From positions 20,471 to 84,470 of the forward strand of contig JBKGVB010000015.1 in the NCBI GenBank assembly GCA_046462475.1: a DNA stretch of 64,000 nucleotides, in the 5' to 3' direction. Both the position numbers and the translations under genes were made by a program. Origin of the DNA: JASLCR01 sp046462475 (GTDB lineage Bacteria; Patescibacteriota; Saccharimonadia; Saccharimonadales; Saccharimonadaceae). The notes beneath the pieces are model-generated. The model did no database searches. It was not told where the DNA came from and saw only the letters and a program-made list of their open reading frames with translations. Shown piece after piece: positions 50,078 through 59,470 of this stretch (its first letter is position 1; each line of letters begins with the position of its first letter).

Positions 50078-51447
50078 GCGGCCTCCTGCATACTTGCAGC
50101 AAGTGCGAGCAGTATCGCATCATTCTGCTGATTCGCCATGAGCTGCACACCAATCGGTAGACCGCTCTCCGACACACCAGCAGGTACACTAATCGCAGGA
50201 TTGCCAGCCAGTGAAGCAGGCACTGTCATGGCATCTGCAAGATACATCTTAATCGGGTCAGACGTATTTTCACCCAAGCCAAATGCTGGCGTCGGTACGG
50301 TCGGCGAGACCAGAATATCATATTGTTCGAACAATGCATTAAATTCATTAATGAGTACTGTCCGTGCCTTCTGTGCCTTGAGGTAATATGCGTCGAAGTA
50401 CCCACTCGATAGTACGTAGCTACCGATCATGATGCGGCGCTTATTTTCCGGCATAAATCCTTCATCACGCGACCGACCATATAGATCAGCAAGGCTTTTT
50501 ACGCCTTCTGCACGCGTCCCGTAGCGTATACCATCATACCGTGCCAGATTAGAAGAAACCTCAGCTGGTACGATAATGTAGTACATCGCAAGCGTGTGTT
50601 TGACGATAGGCAGACTTACTTCCTCAACAGTGTGTCCGGCATTTTTCAGCTTTTCAATATAGTTCAATGTCATATGGCGCACTTCTTCGTCGACGTCATC
50701 GGTCATCAGCTCTTTCACTACCCCAACCTTAAGAGAACTAGAAGACTTTGTTGGCGTAAAGTAATCTGGCAATGTAGTCATATCTTTCTCATCACGTCCT
50801 GCCATAATAGAAAGCACCAGCTCGACATCTTCCGCTGTTGTTGCGAAGCAGCCCATGCAGTCGGTACTCGATGCCATAGCAACGACACCATAGCGACTCG
50901 TCATGCCATAGGTAGGTTTCATACCAAACACGCCATTAAAACTAGCGGGCTGACGAATTGAACCACCCGTGTCTGAGCCTAGGGCAAATGGCACGATATC
51001 GAGTGCAGTAACGACCGCAGATCCGCCTGAGCTACCACCTGCAACCTTTGTAGGGTCAATGGCGTTCTTTGTCGGACCAAACGCTGAATTCTCGGTACTA
51101 CCACCGTGAGCAAAGGCATCAAGATTTGCTTTACCAATACAGATTGCACCTTCCGCTTCGAGTTTCTCGACAACCGTCGCCTGCAAAGGAGTATTAAAAT
51201 TTTCCAGAATCTTACTTGCGGCAGTGGTTGGCGCACCAAATGCCAAGAAATTGTCTTTTACCACAAATGGCACGCCAGCGAGACGACCGGTGATCTCACC
51301 TGCATCCACCTTAGCCGCACGTTCGAGTGCGCGCGCTTCTGTCAGGCTAAGCAATGCATGATACGACTCATTTGCACGGGCAGCCTCGAGCGCTCGCGTG
51401 ACATTTTCTGTTGCAGATTTTCCTATATAGTCGGCAATTTTTGTCAT
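50074..51447 (-). CDS. gatA: Asp/Glu-tRNA amidotransferase subunit A
   Basis: 457 aa amidase that releases ammonia from glutamine for GatB. The Ser-cisSer-Lys triad is readable with canonical spacing: Lys64 (VVKDN), Ser139 (GGSSGG) and Ser163 (DTGGSIRQPA). Overlaps the next gene by 4 nt and lies 4 nt after gatC. Confidence 0.97.
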   Translation of the reverse strand: MTKIADYIGKSATENVTRALEAARANESYHALLSLTEARALERAAKVDAGEITGRLAGVPFVVKDNFLAFGAPTTAASKILENFNTPLQATVVEKLEAEGAICIGKANLDAFAHGGSTENSAFGPTKNAIDPTKVAGGSSGGSAVVTALDIVPFALGSDTGGSIRQPASFNGVFGMKPTYGMTSRYGVVAMASSTDCMGCFATTAEDVELVLSIMAGRDEKDMTTLPDYFTPTKSSSSLKVGVVKELMTDDVDEEVRHMTLNYIEKLKNAGHTVEEVSLPIVKHTLAMYYIIVPAEVSSNLARYDGIRYGTRAEGVKSLADLYGRSRDEGFMPENKRRIMIGSYVLSSGYFDAYYLKAQKARTVLINEFNALFEQYDILVSPTVPTPAFGLGENTSDPIKMYLADAMTVPASLAGNPAISVPAGVSESGLPIGVQLMANQQNDAILLALAASMQEAA

Positions 51448-51451
51448 ATAC

Positions 51452-51739
51452 TTACAAAACCTTCGGCACCTTTATCTGATTTTCCAGAGACTCAGGAGCA
51501 AGCCCCAGCAACTCTTCACGCGACACTCCTGCTTGAATCTCATCGCTGCGCCATACATTCTGACGACCACTTACCTGATAGGTCGGCTCAACACTGGATG
51601 TATCAAGCTCCGACAAGGAATCTATATAGTTGATAATATTTGCAATGTCAGCAGTAAGTGCGTCGACTTCATCATCTGACAGGGCCAGGCTACTTAGTCG
51701 TGCCAGCCCCAGCACGTCATCACGAGAAATTTGGGTCAT
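51452..51739 (-). CDS. gatC: Asp/Glu-tRNA amidotransferase subunit C
   Basis: 95 aa linker subunit of GatCAB, with the usual ARLSSLALSDDEVDAL start, LSELDTSSVEPTYQ middle and LLGLAPESLENQIKVPKVL end. It lies 9 nt after uvrB. Confidence 0.93.
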   Translation of the reverse strand: MTQISRDDVLGLARLSSLALSDDEVDALTADIANIINYIDSLSELDTSSVEPTYQVSGRQNVWRSDEIQAGVSREELLGLAPESLENQIKVPKVL

Positions 51740-51748
51740 ACTAACAGT

Positions 51749-53719
51749 TTATCGTTTCTGATTGATTTCGGCAATCAGATCACGTAGCTCAGCAGCCTTT
51801 TCAAATTCAAGGTTTGCCGAGGCAAGCTCCATCTGGCTCGTCAGATCTTTTACTAAGCTGTCGTATTCATCTTTTGGAATTTTCTTAAGATCAAGTTTCG
51901 GCTTCTTGTCGTCCTCTTTCATTGGAATAATCGCACGCAGACCTTCGCCGATCTCTTTTGCAACACTCGTCGGCGTGATGCCATGCTCCTTGTTGTACGC
52001 TTCCTGAATACCGCGGCGGCGATTTGTCTCATTAATCGCTCGCTTCATGCTATCCGTTCGACGGTCGGCATACATAATAACCATTCCCTCTTCGTGACGA
52101 GCAGCACGACCAATCGTCTGGATCAATGCACTTTCCGAACGAAGGAACCCTTCTTTGTCTGCATCGATAATTGCTACCAATGACACCTCGGGAAGGTCAA
52201 GTCCCTCTCGCAGTAGATTAATACCGACAAGCACATCATACACACCCATGCGAAGATCACGCAGGATGTCCCCGCGCTCGAGCGTATCAATCTCGCTATG
52301 GATATAGGCTGTCTTGATGCCAATATCGATGAGGTGCTGCGAAAGATCTTCAGCCATTCGCTTTGTGAGCGTCGTCACGAGTACACGCTGCGATTTTGCC
52401 GTTCGATCACGAATCTCTGCGATCAAGTCGTCAACCTGACCATCACTTGGCCGCACGCTTATCTCTGGATCAAGCAGCCCCGTCGGACGAATCACCTGCT
52501 GTGCTGGCGCTGGACTATGGCTCAGCTCATACTCGCCTGGTGTTGCAGAAACATAAATCGCTTGGTTGATATGCTTATTAAATTCATCGAACCTCAGCGG
52601 CCTGTTATCGAGTGCGCTCGGCAAGCGAAAGCCATGATCAACCAGCACTTCTTTTCGTGCTCGGTCACCGTTATACATACCTCTGACTTGCGGCAAGGTC
52701 ATATGACTTTCATCAACAAGAAGTAGCCAGTCGTCTGAGAAGTAGTCAATCAGCGTCGCTGGCTGTTCTCCTGGCTCGCGCCCCGTCAAATAACGTGAAT
52801 AATTCTCAATTCCTTTTACAAAACCAGTTTCTTCAAGCATCTCAATATCATACTTGGTACGCTGCGCTAACCGCTGCGCTTCAAGTAATTTATCGTGTTT
52901 CTCAAACCACGTCACACGCTCATCAAATTCTCTTTTGATACCCTCGATAGCATGAGAAAGCTGCTCCTTTGGTGTGGCATAGTGACTCGAAGGAAAGATC
53001 TTTAGTTCGCTTGGCTCTCCTAGTATTTCACCTGTCAACGGATCAATCCGTGTAATGCGGTCGACTTCGTCGCCAAAGAATTCCACACGATATGCAACAT
53101 CCGATCCGGCTGGGAAAATATCGACAACATCTCCTTTGACGCGAAATGTACCACGATGAAAATCAATATCATTTCGTTGGTACTGAATATCAGTCAGGTG
53201 ACGAATGAACTTGTCCTGCTTGCGTTTTTCGCCAACCTTTACGGCAATCGACATATCCATATAGTTGGATGGCGATCCAATACCATAGATACACGAGACC
53301 GACGCGACGATGATCGTATCACGACGCGTCAAAAGAGCTGTCGTAGCAGCATGACGCAGGCGATCAATCTCATCATTGATCTTTGAGTCTTTCTCGATAT
53401 AGGTATCGCTCGAGGCTATATACGCTTCTGGCTGATAGTAGTCGAAGTAGCTGACAAAATAATGGACTTCATTCTCCGGGAAAAATGCCTTGAATTCAGA
53501 ATATAGCTGCGCCGCAAGTGTCTTATTGTGCGCCAATACAAGTGTCGGCACATTTCGATCGGCGATAATATTCGCCATCGTAAATGTCTTACCTGAACCA
53601 GTAACACCAAGAAGTGTCTGTTCGTGATCGCCTTTTTCAAGACCTCCAATTAACTGCGAAATAGCAGTTGGCTGGTCACCTGTTGGTTGATATTGAGTAT
53701 TAAGCTTGAATGTATCCAC
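51749..53719 (-). CDS. uvrB: Excinuclease ABC subunit B
   Basis: 656 aa nucleotide-excision-repair helicase that loads damage onto UvrC. Walker A GVTGSGKTFT, the beta-hairpin YFVSYFDYYQPEAYIASSDTY, LLVDESHMTLPQ and a C-terminal UVR motif (ANLEFEKAAELRDLIAEI) are visible. The start is GTG, 7 nt after TACAAT, so a leaderless GTG. It leads the operon through gatC, gatA, HEPN-like, gatB, Nudix and galU. No uvrA or uvrC nearby. Confidence 0.97.
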   Translation of the reverse strand: MDTFKLNTQYQPTGDQPTAISQLIGGLEKGDHEQTLLGVTGSGKTFTMANIIADRNVPTLVLAHNKTLAAQLYSEFKAFFPENEVHYFVSYFDYYQPEAYIASSDTYIEKDSKINDEIDRLRHAATTALLTRRDTIIVASVSCIYGIGSPSNYMDMSIAVKVGEKRKQDKFIRHLTDIQYQRNDIDFHRGTFRVKGDVVDIFPAGSDVAYRVEFFGDEVDRITRIDPLTGEILGEPSELKIFPSSHYATPKEQLSHAIEGIKREFDERVTWFEKHDKLLEAQRLAQRTKYDIEMLEETGFVKGIENYSRYLTGREPGEQPATLIDYFSDDWLLLVDESHMTLPQVRGMYNGDRARKEVLVDHGFRLPSALDNRPLRFDEFNKHINQAIYVSATPGEYELSHSPAPAQQVIRPTGLLDPEISVRPSDGQVDDLIAEIRDRTAKSQRVLVTTLTKRMAEDLSQHLIDIGIKTAYIHSEIDTLERGDILRDLRMGVYDVLVGINLLREGLDLPEVSLVAIIDADKEGFLRSESALIQTIGRAARHEEGMVIMYADRRTDSMKRAINETNRRRGIQEAYNKEHGITPTSVAKEIGEGLRAIIPMKEDDKKPKLDLKKIPKDEYDSLVKDLTSQMELASANLEFEKAAELRDLIAEINQKR

Positions 53720-53726
53720 TCATACT

Positions 53727-53732
53727 ATTGTA
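53727..53732 (-). promoter_or_regulatory. uvrB operon -10 element
   Basis: TACAAT ending 7 nt before the GTG start. Confidence 0.65.
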
Positions 53733-53747
53733 CTACGTGGCAAGCCA

Positions 53748-54347
53748 CTAATATTTCTCGGTTATAACATTGCCGTCACTACCGAAGTAGTTACATTTTC
53801 CGTTCACCAATTGATGAGGCACCTTTGCAGCTTTTAATTCAGAACAGCCAAAGGCGTCATTTTGCGTTCCGGCAACATTCGTGATTACGCCAGTCCCATT
53901 CTTTGGTCCCCATACAAGGTATGCTCCACCACCGGTCTGCGTGCCGGTCGCATAGTTACCATACACTTGATCCACTTCATAGATCCGTGTCTGCATACCA
54001 TCCATCGTCTCTATAGTTTTACCAACATTTGCTATAAAGTAAGCTTTTAAATCAGCTCCCGCGTCAGTAATCTTGTCTACATCAGCGGCTGTTTTTATTT
54101 CCAGACCAGTAGTGTCGCCTTTTGTACGGAAATCATGATATACAGGCGTAAAGGCTTTGATCGATGTGTCAGCTGGCTTGTTATCTCGTTTTGTTTTATC
54201 AATTACGACCAGCTCTGTGTCTTTCTTTGTAGCTTCCTTATGGATAAAGTTCTGCCAGAAGATCCACCCAAGTGCAAAAATAAGCGCAACTACCAGACAG
54301 ATTGTAATGACTACATGTACTGAACCTTGTTGAGAGTTGGATTTCAT
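53748..54347 (-). CDS. Membrane-anchored protein with QQGS-HVV anchor, 199 aa
   Basis: N terminus SNSQQGSVHVVITICLVVALI, then FALGWIFWQNFIHKE: nearly the same anchor as the 28.3 kb protein, including KKDTELVV just after it. The outside domain is different (GAYLVWGPKNGTG, with paired Cys in FGCSELKAA and NGKCNYFG). Function unknown. AAGGAG overlaps the stop of the upstream paralogous gene, 10 nt away, so the two are co-translated. Confidence 0.87.
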   Translation of the reverse strand: MKSNSQQGSVHVVITICLVVALIFALGWIFWQNFIHKEATKKDTELVVIDKTKRDNKPADTSIKAFTPVYHDFRTKGDTTGLEIKTAADVDKITDAGADLKAYFIANVGKTIETMDGMQTRIYEVDQVYGNYATGTQTGGGAYLVWGPKNGTGVITNVAGTQNDAFGCSELKAAKVPHQLVNGKCNYFGSDGNVITEKY

Positions 54348-54357
54348 ATAAATCTCC

Positions 54358-55005
54358 TTAATTAAGTGCTTTTATTGTCGACGCAGCTTTTTTCAGTGAC
54401 TGCATGTCATGAATTACAGTAGCGTCGTCCTTCGGATTGCTATTACACGGATACTGCGCGTTTCCCAAAAAGTAAAAGTAACCATTGATTGCTTTGCTAT
54501 TGATCGGCTGCTTTGTTATACCTGCCCCCATTACTAATGTGCTTGTTTTTGCACGAGTTAAGTAAACAAGCGCATAATCACTTTTAGCACAGTCTCCACC
54601 GATCGCCTTGACGGCTTTGCTCGTAAAAGAGAGGGTATCTCCACTAGTACTCCAATAGACGTACGCGCCGTCAGCTTCTTTTATCTGGATCTTCCATGGA
54701 GCGATTGCAAAGTAGCCATCATCAGGCTGGCCAGATGGCTTTTCAGCCTTCTCCGAGGTCGTATCGTCAGTTGTATCCTTGTTTGCATTACTGTCAGCAA
54801 CGTCAGTATTTGATGCGTCTACTGTACCCGTCTTATCTGTTGTAGATGATGGCGACTGTTGATTTGAGCCAACAGATTGCCGCGCCTGGTCTTTCTTGCC
54901 TGCAAGGTTTTGGTAGAAGATATAACCAAGTGCGCCTAGTAGTGCGATGACTAATACGACGACAATGACTACATGCGCTGAGCCTTGTTGAGTACTTCGT
55001 TTCAT
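54358..55005 (-). CDS. Membrane-anchored protein with QQGS-HVV anchor, 215 aa
   Basis: N terminus STQQGSAHVVIVVVLVIALL, GALGYIFYQNLAGKK. A ~60-residue Ser/Thr/Asp/Lys linker (about 45-100) links the anchor to a C-terminal domain with cysteines (GGDCAKSDYALVYL, YPCNSNPKD). The ATG at 55005 is used rather than one 48 nt upstream because a full promoter (TTGTGA-17-TATACT) lies between them and AAAGG precedes it. Confidence 0.87.
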   Translation of the reverse strand: MKRSTQQGSAHVVIVVVLVIALLGALGYIFYQNLAGKKDQARQSVGSNQQSPSSTTDKTGTVDASNTDVADSNANKDTTDDTTSEKAEKPSGQPDDGYFAIAPWKIQIKEADGAYVYWSTSGDTLSFTSKAVKAIGGDCAKSDYALVYLTRAKTSTLVMGAGITKQPINSKAINGYFYFLGNAQYPCNSNPKDDATVIHDMQSLKKAASTIKALN

Positions 55006-55034
55006 GATGCCCTTTCTGAATAATTTCTGAGCTG

Positions 55035-55063
55035 AGTATACGAATGTTTTCATAAAATCACAA
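55035..55063 (-). promoter_or_regulatory. Promoter of the two anchored-protein genes
   Basis: -35 TTGTGA (55058-55063), 17-nt spacer, -10 TATACT (55035-55040). Confidence 0.85.
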
Positions 55064-55102
55064 GCATTTTACAAATAGTCTGCTACAATGAAGAAAATAC
55101 TT

Positions 55103-55786
55103 ATGAAACCAAAACCTGACACTCAAGAACTCGTATGCATTCCTCGTGATGTGGTCTTACAGGCAGCAATGTTCCGCCTGGGCAACGTCAACGAAGAGGT
55201 GCAAGCTGGATATAATATCATCCGCAAATACCACAAAACTGTCACTATCTTTGGCTCGGCACGTACGCCAGAGACGGATCCGTATTATGCCAAGGCCGTT
55301 GAAGTTGGTCGGCGCCTTGCCCAATCAGACTATGCGGTTATCACTGGTGGCGGTCACGGTATTATGGAAGCGGGCAATCGTGGCGCCTTTGAAGCCGGTG
55401 GTGTTTCACTTGGCTTCAATATCACGCTGCCCCATGAACAAACTCTTAATCCATACACGACCGAGTCTCTCGCTTTTAGTCACTTCGCACCAAGAAAAAT
55501 CGTCATGACCCTTTATGCCGATGCGTATGTTTATTTCCCTGGCGGCTTCGGTACGATGGATGAATTAACCGAAATCTTAACACTCATTCAGACCGGCAAG
55601 ACAAATAAAGCGCCTGTTATTCTCTTTGGTAAAGAGTTTTGGCAGCCGTTCGACGATTTGGTACGTAACGACCTCTTGCTTCACAAGCAAATTGCCGAGG
55701 CCGATCCTGATCTTTATTCAATGACCGATAGTGTTGACGAACTCATAAATATCGTTAAATCAAATAAGACCTACTGCGACCATTAG
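55103..55786 (+). CDS. LOG-family protein (cytokinin riboside phosphate phosphoribohydrolase-like)
   Basis: 227 aa Rossmann-fold enzyme that hydrolyses nucleoside 5'-monophosphates to base and ribose-5-phosphate. GSARTPETDPYY, ITGGGHGIMEAGNRGAFEAGG, HFAPRKIVM (the lysine/arginine pair) and PGGFGTMDELTEIL (PGGxGTxxE) are all present. The ATG at 55088 falls inside an extended -10 (TGC-TACAAT, 55081-55089), so the ATG at 55103 is preferred. It would feed ribose-5-phosphate into the pentose phosphate genes further right. Confidence 0.92.
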   Translation: MKPKPDTQELVCIPRDVVLQAAMFRLGNVNEEVQAGYNIIRKYHKTVTIFGSARTPETDPYYAKAVEVGRRLAQSDYAVITGGGHGIMEAGNRGAFEAGGVSLGFNITLPHEQTLNPYTTESLAFSHFAPRKIVMTLYADAYVYFPGGFGTMDELTEILTLIQTGKTNKAPVILFGKEFWQPFDDLVRNDLLLHKQIAEADPDLYSMTDSVDELINIVKSNKTYCDH

Positions 55787-55805
55787 CAGCAAAATTAACT
55801 TTATA

Positions 55806-55841
55806 AAAACAGCCTACTCCGATGTCGAAATAGGCTGTTTT
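55806..55841. terminator. Terminator between LOG and the PfkB kinase
   Basis: AAAACAGCCTA / TAGGCTGTTTT 11-bp stem, followed by TATTTTG on the plus strand and by TTTT on the minus strand; probably bidirectional. Confidence 0.88.
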
Positions 55842-55855
55842 ATTTTGTATTTCTA

Positions 55856-57361
55856 CTATAACTCTGTGACTGTATAGTCTTCCGGGGCCTTCTGCAGCCA
55901 TTCTTCGACTTGTTCGCGTGTCTGCAAACCAGCCTGCGCGCCCATCTTTTGAACGACATTCATACTATTGATCGGTGCCCACTCAAGAGCCTTCTCCATT
56001 GATTCACCAAGGGCGAGAGCTGCGACAATCGTACTCGCAAATGCATCCCCCGCTCCTGTGCGATCAAGTGGAGGCGCAATATCTGGATAATTTGGAATCG
56101 TAACGAGTTTACCGTCGTAGCTCGCATAGGAACCATTCGGACCATCAGTAATCACTGCAATTTTAGGACCAAGTGCATGCAGACCATCGGCTAACTCATG
56201 CAAGTTATCATGTGACCTGCCCGTTACATCGACCGCCTCCTCGCGGTTCAAGACAATAAGTTCCGCTCTCGAGTAGATACCAGCAAGTTTTTCTACACCC
56301 CATTGGAAATGGAATGTTCCAGGCTGGAATACGAGCTTTACTTCTGGATTTCGTTCAAGGTAGTCGAGCAGTTTCTCATGAAGTGGCCATGAATCTTCGC
56401 CAATATATGAAAGATAAATCCACTCGGGCGCTTCCTCAGGATCCTGCCATTCATATGCATACTTTTCACTTTTCACGAGCATTGTACGATCTGCACCATA
56501 ACGCAGTACGTACCAGTAGCTTGTCTTTTTGCCATCCTCGACAACCATGGTATCGGTTGAAATCTTTTCTTCCTGAAGGTGGGCGATCGCCTCTTTGCCT
56601 ACATCATCGTTTCCTACCCAGGCCATCAAGCTAACATCCAGACCAAGTCGAGCGGTCGAGACTGCAGCATTCGGCGATGGACCAACTGAACGAATAATAT
56701 CAACGTGATCGTATGGTGGTTTTTGCCCAAAAGGCAGCGCCAGCCACTCTGTCCCATCATCTTCTTTGATGATCTTTGCCGATTCTTCACGAAGCTCAAT
56801 AAATGCATCAGTAAATATATCACCGATTGCAAGTAATTTTGGTTTCACTTTCTCTCCTTCGATATGTTCGATATTTGGTGATTGATACGCTTCATCATTC
56901 GGCTGTTTTAACCCCATCTCGTCAGCCATTCGATGTACGATAACATTGTCGGTCTTGTCGTGTTCCGCATAACGGCGAACGACTTCCATTCTAAGCGCCC
57001 TCTGTCCATTCGCAAGCGTGCGCTCGTCAAAATTAAGACCATGATGATTATTTTCGATAATGTCGTGAAGATTAAATGACACACCTTTGCCCTCAATCGG
57101 CAAGATGACATATGGTGATGCCGCAAAGAGTGCTAACTCTCCCCGGTCCACTGCTGCATTTAAGTTACGATACAGCTCCTCAGCTGATGTATCGCTTGGA
57201 TCTAACCGTAGCTTTCGCATAATATCATGTGCCGCTTCGGTTATATCGGCAATCAATCGCGTATCCACGCCGTCTCCGCCCGTAGCCTTTTCAAGTTGAG
57301 TGAGGTTATACGTAAAAAGCGGATGGTCATTTGCCAGTACATCTCTCAAAAATTGACTCAT
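55856..57361 (-). CDS. PfkB-family sugar kinase with ~170-aa N-terminal extension
   Basis: 501 aa. Residues ~175-500 are a ribokinase/PfkB kinase: LLAIGDIFTDAFIE, GPSPNAAVSTARLG, LIVLNREEAVDVTG, and LDRTGAGDAFASTI with the catalytic Asp (GAGD) near residue 430. The first ~170 residues are an extra helical domain I cannot assign (ADITEAAHDIMRKLRLD, EVVRRYAEHDK). The sugar substrate is unknown. It follows the second kinase gene with no gap. Confidence 0.87.
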   Translation of the reverse strand: MSQFLRDVLANDHPLFTYNLTQLEKATGGDGVDTRLIADITEAAHDIMRKLRLDPSDTSAEELYRNLNAAVDRGELALFAASPYVILPIEGKGVSFNLHDIIENNHHGLNFDERTLANGQRALRMEVVRRYAEHDKTDNVIVHRMADEMGLKQPNDEAYQSPNIEHIEGEKVKPKLLAIGDIFTDAFIELREESAKIIKEDDGTEWLALPFGQKPPYDHVDIIRSVGPSPNAAVSTARLGLDVSLMAWVGNDDVGKEAIAHLQEEKISTDTMVVEDGKKTSYWYVLRYGADRTMLVKSEKYAYEWQDPEEAPEWIYLSYIGEDSWPLHEKLLDYLERNPEVKLVFQPGTFHFQWGVEKLAGIYSRAELIVLNREEAVDVTGRSHDNLHELADGLHALGPKIAVITDGPNGSYASYDGKLVTIPNYPDIAPPLDRTGAGDAFASTIVAALALGESMEKALEWAPINSMNVVQKMGAQAGLQTREQVEEWLQKAPEDYTVTEL

Positions 57362-58327
57362 CTATAGCTCGCTCTCAGTTAATGGCATCTCATGGAGCTT
57401 TGTATTACCATGCAAGATACCAGCTTTTGCACCAATCTGTGTCACGACAGATGTCGAGTTGGCACTTGCAAACACAATAGCGTCTTTCAGACTGCTGCCA
57501 GTCGCCCATTTGCTAAGGAATCCTGAGCCAAATGCATCGCCCGCACCAGTACGATCAACGACCTTCACATCCTGGTACATTCCTGCTTGGACAATCGTCT
57601 TGCCGTCAGACGCCATTACACCATTCGGACCATCACTTACAATAATTGTTGGTACAAGATGAAGGCCGTGACGAACTAATTCTTCAAGTTCCTCACCATG
57701 AACAACCAGTTGCATCTCTTCTTTATTTGCAATGAGTACATCGACATCTTCGAGTAAAGGCTTTAGCAAATCTGGCTTGGCAAGTTCCGCTTCGCCTGGA
57801 TTGAATGCGATTTTTACACCCGCTGCATGAGCTCGCTCAAAGATAACATTGAGTGCATCCATCGCACCAGCAAACGACGATACATAAATCCAATCATACT
57901 GCCCAAAATCAATACCTGCATAATCTTGAGGTCTGTGTGTATTTGCGGCTCCTCGATAAATGAGAATGGTGCGCTCACCCGACTCAGTCAACAAAATAGT
58001 CGAGTATTGCGTACCTAGCTTGTCATCATAGATGACTTCCTCGCTAGAGACATGTTCCTCGTCAAGCGCAGCAATAACTGCGTGAGCTGCGATATCATTG
58101 CCAAGCTTACCAATAAAACTGCTCTCTAGGCCTTGTCTTGCAAAAGTAACTGCCGCATTTGTAGCGCCACCGCCAGTAGCAAAGTTGACGTTTTCAACAT
58201 TAAGCTTTGCGCCAAGCTTAAACTCCTCTACATATTCGTTCGTTGCCGCATCAAGCTGTGAACGAATGCCCTTTCCAGATATAAAGACATCTTGAGAAGC
58301 TGCCCCTAACGCACATATTTTAACCAT
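57362..58327 (-). CDS. PfkB-family sugar kinase
   Basis: 321 aa. ALGAASQDVFISG at the start, GGGATNAAVTFARQGL (substrate), LIANKEEMQLVV, VDRTGAGDAFGSGFLSKW (anion hole and catalytic Asp). Substrate not determinable: ribose, fructose-6-phosphate or a nucleoside are options. The ATG at 58333 is only 1 nt from a TATCAT box, so the ATG at 58327, 7 nt from it, is the likely leaderless start. Leads the two-kinase operon. Confidence 0.9.
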   Translation of the reverse strand: MVKICALGAASQDVFISGKGIRSQLDAATNEYVEEFKLGAKLNVENVNFATGGGATNAAVTFARQGLESSFIGKLGNDIAAHAVIAALDEEHVSSEEVIYDDKLGTQYSTILLTESGERTILIYRGAANTHRPQDYAGIDFGQYDWIYVSSFAGAMDALNVIFERAHAAGVKIAFNPGEAELAKPDLLKPLLEDVDVLIANKEEMQLVVHGEELEELVRHGLHLVPTIIVSDGPNGVMASDGKTIVQAGMYQDVKVVDRTGAGDAFGSGFLSKWATGSSLKDAIVFASANSTSVVTQIGAKAGILHGNTKLHEMPLTESEL

Positions 58328-58334
58328 ATACATT

Positions 58335-58340
58335 ATGATA
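58335..58340 (-). promoter_or_regulatory. Kinase operon -10 element
   Basis: TATCAT ending 7 nt before the ATG at 58327. Confidence 0.6.
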
Positions 58341-58349
58341 CACAGTTGT

Positions 58350-58355
58350 TATACT
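58350..58355 (+). promoter_or_regulatory. Transaldolase -10 element
   Basis: TATACT ending 8 nt before the ATG; back to back with the kinase promoter. Confidence 0.75.
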
Positions 58356-58363
58356 AAAAACAA

Positions 58364-59419
58364 ATGAATAATCTACAACGACTCTACGCACAATTTGGGC
58401 AGAGCCCTTGGCTTGATAATCTCAGCCGTGGCATTATTGTCGATGGTCAGTTACAGAGCTTTATAGACCAAGGGATTCGTGGCGTAACATCAAACCCGAC
58501 AATCCTTGAAAAGGCGATCTCCTCTGGGACAGAATATGACTCAGCTATCCTTGAACTCAAGAATAAAAATCTTGAACCCATAGAGGTATATAGAGAAATT
58601 GTCGAACAAGATATCAAGAACGCAGCCCAATTACTTCGTCCAGTCTGGGATCAGAGCAACGGCAAGGATGGCTTCATTTCACTAGAAGTATCTCCTAGTG
58701 AAGCAACGACTACTCAAGCAATCATCAATGAGGCTCGACGCTATTGGAAAGAGATCAACGAACCAAACTTGATGATCAAAGTGCCCGCGACCGAAATGGG
58801 TATCCCAGCGATCGAGCAACTTCTTAGCGAAAATATCAATGTCAACGTAACTCTTATTTTCAGCCTTGAATATTATCAGAGGGTGGTTACCGCATTTAAA
58901 AATGCATACCGTAAGAATCCCAATATTTCATCACAAAGCGTTGCGTCATTTTTCGTCAGCCGAATCGATGGCGAAGTCGATAGTCGACTCGAAGCGATTG
59001 GCACCGAAGAGGCTCTCAATCTACGCGGTCAAGCGGCAGTTGCAAATGCACATAGAGCATATAAAATCTTTCTTGATGAATTCTACACAAGCCCGAGCAG
59101 TCAAATCCAACGACTCTTATGGGCGTCAACCTCGACCAAGAACCCAGCGTACGATGATCTCCTCTATGTACGTCACCTTCTTGCAGGCCCTACAGTCAAT
59201 ACAATGCCAGAAGCGACGATTGCAAATACCCTTGATCACTTCCCAGCCGATGCACGGACTATTACCCAGCAGGATATTTCGCATGCTGAAGATGTTATCG
59301 CACGTATTGCAGCCGTTGGAGTTGACATGCAAGATGTATTCTCTACCCTTGAAAGAGAGGGTGACGAAAAATTCACCACCTCATTCAAATCTCTTCTTGC
59401 AACTATCGAATCAAAATAG
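58364..59419 (+). CDS. tal: Transaldolase
   Basis: 351 aa; moves a dihydroxyacetone unit between sugar phosphates in the non-oxidative pentose phosphate pathway. WLDNLSRGII and GVTSNPTILEKAI at the N terminus, the Schiff-base Lys in NLMIKVPATE (about 144-147), and NVTLIFSLEYYQ, VASFFVSRIDGEVD are family hallmarks of the longer (mycobacterial-type) transaldolases. Leaderless ATG. Confidence 0.95.
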   Translation: MNNLQRLYAQFGQSPWLDNLSRGIIVDGQLQSFIDQGIRGVTSNPTILEKAISSGTEYDSAILELKNKNLEPIEVYREIVEQDIKNAAQLLRPVWDQSNGKDGFISLEVSPSEATTTQAIINEARRYWKEINEPNLMIKVPATEMGIPAIEQLLSENINVNVTLIFSLEYYQRVVTAFKNAYRKNPNISSQSVASFFVSRIDGEVDSRLEAIGTEEALNLRGQAAVANAHRAYKIFLDEFYTSPSSQIQRLLWASTSTKNPAYDDLLYVRHLLAGPTVNTMPEATIANTLDHFPADARTITQQDISHAEDVIARIAAVGVDMQDVFSTLEREGDEKFTTSFKSLLATIESK

Positions 59420-59423
59420 CTAA

Positions 59424-59456
59424 TAAAAAATAACTCTCGTCTAGAGAGTTATTTCA
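59424..59456. terminator. Terminator between tal and fba
   Basis: AATAACTCTC / GAGAGTTATT stem with A-run left and T-rich right; serves both convergent genes. Confidence 0.88.
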
Positions 59457-59470
59457 TTTATTTTACTTAG

